DNA of 10,275 bases from Acidobacteriaceae bacterium. GTDB lineage: Bacteria; Acidobacteriota; Terriglobia; Terriglobales; SbA1. Made by a program: the position numbers and the translations under genes. Each line of letters starts with the position of its first letter. The first letter of the stretch is position 1. Positions 6,162-10,275 of the stretch are shown piece after piece. The notes beneath the pieces were generated by a model. It saw only the letters and a list, made by a program, of their open reading frames with translations. It did not search any database and was not told where the DNA came from. Location of the stretch: positions 1-10,275 of the forward strand of contig PMHI01000723.1 of the NCBI GenBank assembly GCA_003156615.1. Direction: 5' to 3'.

Positions 6162-7691
6162 CTAGGTCGTCATGTCTTTGATGTGGGTTGCGATGCACCA
6201 CTGATTCCCGAATGCGTCCTCCACCACCCCGACCCTGTCGCCGTAAGGTTGGTCCGCCGGCTCCTGGATCGACTTCGCGCCCGCCGCCAGCGCCCGCCGG
6301 TAGACCGCGTCGCTGTCCGGCACATACACATAGAACATTGACTGCATGGGCGGGTAGGGGCCATGCGCGCCATGCGCTTCTCCCATTTCGACCACCGAAC
6401 TCCCGCAGCGAATCTCGGCGTGACGAACCACGCCGTCCGGCGATGCGTACTTCGCAATCTCCTGCGCCCCGAACGCGCGCTTCAGGAAGCCGATTACTGG
6501 CTCGGCCCGCAGCGGATGCATATACACATTCACGTTGTGCAACCCCTTCGGAATGTAGCTCTCGCCTTTGTGCGTGGCGATGTACCAGAAGTTGCCGAAT
6601 GGATCTTTCACGGCCGCGCCCCGCTCGCCGTATTCGTGATCTTGTGGCTCGCCGATCGAAGTCGCCCCCGCCTGCAGAGCTTCTTTGTAAGCCGCATCGG
6701 TGTCCTTCACATAAATGTGCAAGGCTGTCGTGTTCGGCTGCGCGTTGAACGGCTTGCCCGGAATCCCGCCGCCCATCATCAGCATCGTGTCGCCGATGCG
6801 CGTTTCCGCGTGAATTCCTCCGGCTCCGCCCATTGCCCGGAAAGTTTCCTCCGCGCCAAACGCCTGCTTCGCGAACGCGAGCAGCGAATCTCCATCGGGC
6901 GCGATCATATAAGGCGTAACCGTGTGGAAGCCGCGCGGGATCGGATCCACTCGCTTCCCCAGTTCGTCCTTCTCCGAAATCTGCCCGCCCTCGGGCCCGG
7001 TTGTCAGCCCCTTCATGCGCCGATGCATTTCTTCGACCGACATTTCTTCCACCAGCGTGGAGATGTTCCACGTGTAAGCGAAGGGATCAACAAAGCTTCC
7101 CTCGCGGCGACCGTAGAACTGATCTTTGATGGGCAAAATCGTTTTCAATCCGGCAGCCACGGCCCGTGCCGCGAACGAGTCCACGTCGGCAACGTGCAGG
7201 CCCAACTGGACCGGTGAGAAGCCCAGGGTTTCGGCGCTGAACCTCCCCCCCTCCGGCCATTCGCCGGAAAGGTTGATCGACGAGTCGCCGATCCTGATCT
7301 CGGCATGCGCGATGGATCCTCCCACTTCGAAGCGCATTGTTTCCTTCGCGCCAAAGGCGTGCTTGTAGAACTCGATGGCCTTGGCCGGATCTTTGAAGGT
7401 CAACCTTGGGGTCGCAATCGGGCGAACCGAGACGACGGGTGGAGCAACGGCGCTCATAGCTTTTCTCCCTCCGAGCAATTTGGACTTGAGTCTGGTCTTG
7501 AATTCTTCCCGCGGCAGACCGCGCAAGTCAGCCGCCACGCGCACCAGCGGTTGGACGCTTGCATCCACCTTTGCAGGCTTGCCGTCCGTCCTTCCGAGCA
7601 GGGCATCCACGGCGCGGTTCAACTGCTCGATCTTCTTTGCCTGGTTGTTTCGCGGATGGTTCTCCCCTTTACCCAGAGAGCGCTTAGGCAT
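6162..7691 (-). CDS. Triple VOC (glyoxalase/PhnB-like) protein with N-terminal helical sigma-associated module
   Basis: The protein has 509 residues from ATG 7691, chosen over a GTG at 7697 because GGAGG (7698-7702) lies 6 bases before it. Residues 1-78 are polar and helical (IEQLNRAVDALLGR, then PLVRVAADLRGLPREEFKTRL), resembling modules encoded next to ECF sigma factors. Three VOC repeats follow (about 91-215, 255-375, 383-506). Each has an AFGA-[KEQ]-E motif, an HAE[IT]R strand (H129, H294, H424) and a terminal D-[PA]-F-x-x-x-W. The histidine common in DPFGHxW of PhnB-like proteins is replaced in all three (DPFAYTW, DPFGNFW, DAFGNQW), so metal binding may be incomplete and a ligand-binding role is possible. 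VOC folds usually pair two modules per site; three is an odd number for self-pairing. It overlaps the sigma gene by 8 bp and should be translationally coupled to it. A second strong start at M79 could give a VOC-only 431-residue form. The substrate is unknown. Confidence 0.9.
   Translation of the reverse strand: MPKRSLGKGENHPRNNQAKKIEQLNRAVDALLGRTDGKPAKVDASVQPLVRVAADLRGLPREEFKTRLKSKLLGGRKAMSAVAPPVVSVRPIATPRLTFKDPAKAIEFYKHAFGAKETMRFEVGGSIAHAEIRIGDSSINLSGEWPEGGRFSAETLGFSPVQLGLHVADVDSFAARAVAAGLKTILPIKDQFYGRREGSFVDPFAYTWNISTLVEEMSVEEMHRRMKGLTTGPEGGQISEKDELGKRVDPIPRGFHTVTPYMIAPDGDSLLAFAKQAFGAEETFRAMGGAGGIHAETRIGDTMLMMGGGIPGKPFNAQPNTTALHIYVKDTDAAYKEALQAGATSIGEPQDHEYGERGAAVKDPFGNFWYIATHKGESYIPKGLHNVNVYMHPLRAEPVIGFLKRAFGAQEIAKYASPDGVVRHAEIRCGSSVVEMGEAHGAHGPYPPMQSMFYVYVPDSDAVYRRALAAGAKSIQEPADQPYGDRVGVVEDAFGNQWCIATHIKDMTT
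7455..7472 (-). promoter_or_regulatory. Internal ribosome binding site and ATG at the VOC domain boundary
   Basis: On the minus strand GGAGGGAG (7472 to 7465) is followed after 7 bases by ATG (7457-7455), in frame with the long protein (M79, reading MSAVAPPVV). This is one of the strongest Shine-Dalgarno sequences in the window, and it sits exactly where the helical N-terminal module ends and the first VOC domain is about to begin. Either two products are made or the site is a relic of two formerly separate genes. Confidence 0.6.
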
Positions 7692-7702
7692 CGGCACCCT
7701 CC
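7684..7702 (-). promoter_or_regulatory. Sigma/VOC overlap with embedded ribosome binding site
   Basis: The last codons of the sigma gene read ATG GAG GGT GCC GAT GCC TAA. GGAGG within them is 6 bases from an ATG in another frame (ATGCCTAA overlap) that starts the VOC protein. The arrangement implies translational coupling and matched synthesis of the two proteins. Confidence 0.75.
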
Positions 7703-8235
7703 ATGCGCGCCCGCAGGCGGCTGAGGGCGCGGAACTGCAACTGCTTCACCGCGCCTTCCGTCTTGCGAATCTCCCGCGCCACTTCCTTAATGCTTTTCTG
7801 CTCCACGAACCGCAGCACCACGACCCGCCGCTGCTCCGCCGGCAAACCATCGACGAGGCGAAACAAGCTAGCCCGCCGCTCCACTTCTTCGAAACCCACG
7901 CTAGTAGCTGGCGCGGATTCGATCTGTTCCACCTCGTCCGTCACCTGCTCCCGGCTCCGGCGTTGCCACCGGTCCGAAATCAGATTCGCGGCAATCCGGT
8001 AGAGCCATGCCGCAAACGGAATCCCCCGCCATTCAAATCGCCGCAAGTTGGCCAGCGCATGATGAAATACCTCGGAGGTCAAGTCCTCGGTTTCCGCGCG
8101 GTCCCCCACCCGCCGCACCACGTACGCATAGACCCGCTCGAAATGGTTCTCGTAAAGCTCCGCGAAGCGCGCAGGGTCCTTCTGCGCCGCCTCGATCAGA
8201 AGCCGCTCGTCCGCTTCTTTCCTCAGAGCCTTCAA
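7684..8235 (-). CDS. ECF-type RNA polymerase sigma factor
   Basis: A 183-residue sigma factor with only regions 2 and 4, the extracytoplasmic-function layout. Region 2 spans about 24-92 (FAELYENHFERVYAYVVRRV, the D-R-A-E-T-E-D-L-T-S-E-VF helix, then FAAWLYRIAANLISDRWQRR, which holds the -10 contact and core-binding helices). A linker (93-125) precedes region 4, about 126-177, with LVDGLPAEQRRVVVLRF and a helix-turn-helix SIKEVAREIRKTEGAVKQLQFRAL. The protein ends right after region 4, without the C-terminal SnoaL-like or other extension seen in self-regulated ECF groups. No zinc-finger or membrane anti-sigma gene is adjacent; the overlapping downstream gene is the VOC protein. The start is TTG 8235, with GGAG 6 bases upstream; no ATG or GTG is available in frame upstream. 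That GGAG is half of a 12-bp palindrome. It follows plsC by 56 bp. Target promoters are unknown. Confidence 0.92.
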   Translation of the reverse strand: MKALRKEADERLLIEAAQKDPARFAELYENHFERVYAYVVRRVGDRAETEDLTSEVFHHALANLRRFEWRGIPFAAWLYRIAANLISDRWQRRSREQVTDEVEQIESAPATSVGFEEVERRASLFRLVDGLPAEQRRVVVLRFVEQKSIKEVAREIRKTEGAVKQLQFRALSRLRARMEGADA

Positions 8236-8241
8236 CGGGAT

Positions 8242-8253
8242 CTCCGCGCGGAG
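8242..8253 (-). promoter_or_regulatory. Perfect palindrome covering the sigma-factor ribosome binding site
   Basis: CTCCGCGCGGAG is its own reverse complement. In the mRNA the 3' half GGAG is the Shine-Dalgarno of the TTG-started sigma gene, and the 5' half CUCC can pair with it across a GCGC loop. It may mask the binding site in RNA or act as a DNA operator. GC-rich sequence makes a chance palindrome possible. Confidence 0.45.
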
Positions 8254-8291
8254 TTGTCTTACACCGGGATAACGGCGGGAAACAAGAAAAG

Positions 8292-9146
8292 TTACGGCAG
8301 AAAATCGAGGCCTACGCCGGAAGCGGGTTCCGCGTAATACAGATTCTCGAGCGCCTTTTGCACCTTCGCCGACACCCCTTCTAAATCCTTCATCTTCAGC
8401 CCGGTCGTCGAGATCGGCTCACCCACGCGCATCTCCAGCGGACGGCATTTGATGTGGTAGGTGTTCATCGGCAGCAGCTCGTAAGTTCCGACCAGTGCCA
8501 CCGGCACAATATCCACCTGCGCTTTGATCGCAAGGAAAAAAGCTCCCGGCAGAAAGGGCTTGATCTCGCCGTCCGGCGTGCGCCCGCCCTCCGGATAAAT
8601 GACCAGCGGCATGCCGGCTTTCAGACTCTTCACTGCCGAACGGATGGCCGCGATCGAATTAGCCGGCTTCTGCTGGTCGATGCAGACCTGCCCGGAACGC
8701 TTCAACTGCCAGCCGACAATCGGGTACGCCAACAATTCCTTCTTGAAAACGATGCGGAACTGAAACGGAAGGTTAACGTATAGAACCGGGATGTCCATGG
8801 CCGAGGCGTGATTCACCGCGTAAACCTGGGGTTTCGAAGTATCGATCTTGTCGAGGCCGGTGACCTTCACCGGCGAGACGATCGTTTTCATGATGAGCCA
8901 CGACCAGGCCCGCGAAAACCAGTGCAGACGGCGTCCGCTTCGGTCGAATAATCCGCCGGGAAGTGCCACCACTCCCAGAACCAGGGTGTAGAGCCAGATC
9001 AGCGGATCAAGAATGAAATAGGATCGCAGCCGGCTCCACCAGCCGTAGGTCTCGCCTGGGATCGCGTGCGGACTGCGCCGCGGCGCAACCACCGGCGCGG
9101 CCTCCGCGCCGCTTTCCACTTCGACCGATGAGTTCACTTCCTGCAC
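8292..9146 (-). CDS. plsC: 1-acyl-sn-glycerol-3-phosphate acyltransferase (PlsC-like)
   Basis: A 284-residue membrane acyltransferase, expected to transfer an acyl chain to lysophosphatidic acid in phospholipid synthesis at the inner face of the cytoplasmic membrane. Motif I is NHASAMD (112-118, H113 and D118 the catalytic H-x4-D pair). Motif II is around FRIVFKKELLAYPIVGWQL (130-148). Motif III is YPEGGRT (184-190; FPEGTRS is usual). Motif IV is IVPVALVGTYELLP (213-226). A hydrophobic stretch at about 45-63 is the likely membrane anchor. The first 30 residues are low-complexity and acidic/alanine-rich. The start is GTG 9146 with only a weak binding site, and other GTG codons lie at residues 4 and 9, so the start is uncertain by a few residues. 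It lies 37 bp after folC and 56 bp before the sigma gene on the same strand, suggesting one transcript. Substrate specificity is inferred from the family. Confidence 0.92.
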   Translation of the reverse strand: MQEVNSSVEVESGAEAAPVVAPRRSPHAIPGETYGWWSRLRSYFILDPLIWLYTLVLGVVALPGGLFDRSGRRLHWFSRAWSWLIMKTIVSPVKVTGLDKIDTSKPQVYAVNHASAMDIPVLYVNLPFQFRIVFKKELLAYPIVGWQLKRSGQVCIDQQKPANSIAAIRSAVKSLKAGMPLVIYPEGGRTPDGEIKPFLPGAFFLAIKAQVDIVPVALVGTYELLPMNTYHIKCRPLEMRVGEPISTTGLKMKDLEGVSAKVQKALENLYYAEPASGVGLDFLP

Positions 9147-9183
9147 ACTTCTATTCTAGGGGAAACTGCTCCAGGGCGCTGCT

Positions 9184-10275
9184 TCAGACTTCCGCCCCAA
9201 CCGTGCGAATCACTTCGCCCACCAGATAAATCGAGCCCGTGACTACGACCACGGCTCCCGCGCTGGCCAGAACTCGGGCCCGCTCCAAGGCGCGTCCTAC
9301 GTCGTCTTCTGCCTCGATTTCGACACCGGTTCGTGCTGCCGCTTGCCGAATCTCCTCTGTCGATGCCGCCCGCGGATTCTCCGGTCGGGTGGCGATCACT
9401 CGATCCGCCAGCGGAAACAGAATTTCCGTCATCTCCGAGATTGCCTTGTCCCGCATGGCGCCGAAAACAAAAATCAGCGGACGGTCTTCATACCGCTCCG
9501 AAAGGGCCGAACGCAGCGCCCACGCGCCCGCCGGATTGTGCGCCACGTCGAGAACCATCTCCGGCCACCCCGGCCGCCCCGCGATCACCTGAAGCCGCCC
9601 CGGCCAGCGCGTCTCGCGGATGCCGCTCTCGATGCTCTTTGCCGTGATGCCGCCGAATCCTTGCTCGCTGAGTTCTGCTGCCGCCGCGATCGCCAGCGCG
9701 ACATTGCGCAACTGGTGCCGCCCCAACAGCGACGTCTCCACCAGAAATTGCTCTCCCAGAACCGCCAGCGGGTAGCGATAGATCCACCGCGGGTTGCTCG
9801 GCTCGGTACTCAGTACTAGGTACTTGCTACTCCCCGGCGAAACCGGCGGCACATACGAAACCGCGTTCACCGCCCGCGCCCCCAGTTCGAGGATCGTATT
9901 GCCGATCACATCGTTGGCCTCGGGCTGCTGCGGCAGCGTCACCACCACGCCGCCCGGACGAATAATCCCCACCTTCTCCCGTGCAATCTCGCCCACGGTA
10001 TTCCCCAGAAACTTCTGATGATCGAGCGAAATGTCGGTAATCACGCTCACCCGCGGCTCCACCACATTCGTCGCATCCAGACGGCCGCCCATACCCACTT
10101 CGAGCACTGCCAGATCCACCTTTGCCCGCGCGAAGTACTCGAACGCGATCGCCGTCATCATCTCGAAAAAACTGGGATGCCACGGCAACTCCGCTCGCTC
10201 CTCCAACCTCTCCGCAACCCGATCCACCTCGCCATGAAGCGATGCAAACTCGTCGTCTCTGATCTCTTTGCCGTT
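9184..10275 (-). CDS. folC: Bifunctional folylpolyglutamate synthase / dihydrofolate synthase, N-terminus outside window
   Basis: The frame is open to the window edge, giving 363 residues that begin NGKEIRDDEFASL, the segment found about 80 residues into FolC. The P-loop (GTNGKGS) is therefore beyond the edge, and the GTG at 10227 is not the real start. FolC is a Mur-ligase-like cytoplasmic enzyme that adds glutamate to dihydropteroate and folates. Visible are HPSFFEMMTAIAF, EVGMGGRLDATN (59-70), the DH-QK-FLGNTVGEIAREK-GI block (85-103, including the lysine usually carbamylated), LLGRHQLRN (183-191), DVAHNPAGA (243-251), FGAMRDK (271-277) and GSIYLVGEV (347-355). Between about 139 and 163 is a variable loop that contains a 7-bp-period DNA repeat read as SSKYLVLSTEPS. 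It is the first gene of the minus-strand folC-plsC-sigma-VOC series, and its stop is 37 bp before plsC. Confidence 0.95.
   Translation of the reverse strand, partial: NGKEIRDDEFASLHGEVDRVAERLEERAELPWHPSFFEMMTAIAFEYFARAKVDLAVLEVGMGGRLDATNVVEPRVSVITDISLDHQKFLGNTVGEIAREKVGIIRPGGVVVTLPQQPEANDVIGNTILELGARAVNAVSYVPPVSPGSSKYLVLSTEPSNPRWIYRYPLAVLGEQFLVETSLLGRHQLRNVALAIAAAAELSEQGFGGITAKSIESGIRETRWPGRLQVIAGRPGWPEMVLDVAHNPAGAWALRSALSERYEDRPLIFVFGAMRDKAISEMTEILFPLADRVIATRPENPRAASTEEIRQAAARTGVEIEAEDDVGRALERARVLASAGAVVVVTGSIYLVGEVIRTVGAEV
9805..9832. repeat. Four-unit 7-bp repeat inside folC
   Basis: The plus strand divides into GGTACTC, AGTACTA, GGTACTT, GCTACTC, a 7-bp period with the core GTACT kept in three units and CTACT in the fourth. 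It is translated within folC as part of SSKYLVLSTEPS, in a loop between conserved blocks. A 28-bp array of this AT-richer type stands out from the surrounding GC-rich coding sequence. Confidence 0.7.

Noticed and set aside
6363..7217. Plus-strand frame of 284 codons opposite the VOC gene
   Set aside because: The minus-strand frame contains three clear VOC repeats with shared motifs; the plus-strand product has none.
7375..8337. Plus-strand frame of 320 codons spanning the sigma/VOC junction
   Set aside because: It is antisense to both the sigma factor and the VOC N-terminal module, and its product is low-quality proline- and arginine-rich sequence.
10228..10275. GTG at 10227 as the folC start
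   Set aside because: The frame stays open upstream and reads NGKEIRDDEFASL, which matches internal FolC sequence. The P-loop part must lie outside the window.

Overview
The window is GC-rich, dense bacterial chromosome. The best guess for the source is an Acidobacteriota lineage of the Terriglobia/Koribacter type. That guess rests on the style of the proteins, an HDFNN-class hybrid kinase with a PilZ tail, a short helical 'ELLRAKEQEL...' protein, and 7-bp-period intergenic repeats. No taxonomic marker was searched, so it is an inference. Every gene looks chromosomal; there is no transposase, integrase, phage gene, tRNA, rRNA or CRISPR array.

Left part (1-5735): a ribosome-assembly and housekeeping block. 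It runs rpmA (C-terminal end only), a UUCG-loop terminator, obgE, then nadD, rsfS and rlmH, all on the plus strand. In many bacteria obgE and nadD are separated by proB-proA or are adjacent. Here a 755-residue hybrid histidine kinase (4 TM, PAS, HisKA, HATPase, receiver, PilZ) lies between them on the minus strand, convergent with obgE and divergent from nadD. The nadD-rsfS gap carries a 15-bp tandem duplication and an array of four 7-bp units, with an inverted partial copy just after nadD.

Middle (5736-6161): a 426-bp stretch with no large gene. It holds a convincing 54-codon helical small protein with a good ribosome binding site, possibly preceded by a 9-codon leader peptide and a weak promoter.

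Right part (6162-10275): a minus-strand run in transcription order folC (N-terminus beyond the window), plsC-like acyltransferase, an ECF-type sigma factor, and a protein with three VOC (glyoxalase/PhnB-like) domains. The sigma and VOC genes overlap by 8 bp. The VOC protein begins with about 78 residues of helical sequence resembling the modules that accompany ECF sigma factors. A strong Shine-Dalgarno and ATG sit exactly at the junction between that module and the first VOC domain. No classical anti-sigma gene is present. The most interesting hypothesis is therefore a soluble, possibly ligand-sensing VOC-fused sigma regulator that may be made in two forms. The sigma gene starts at TTG, and its Shine-Dalgarno is half of a perfect 12-bp palindrome, which hints at translational or operator control.

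A second four-unit 7-bp repeat (RGTACTN-like) lies in frame inside folC, echoing the layout of the nadD-rsfS repeat.
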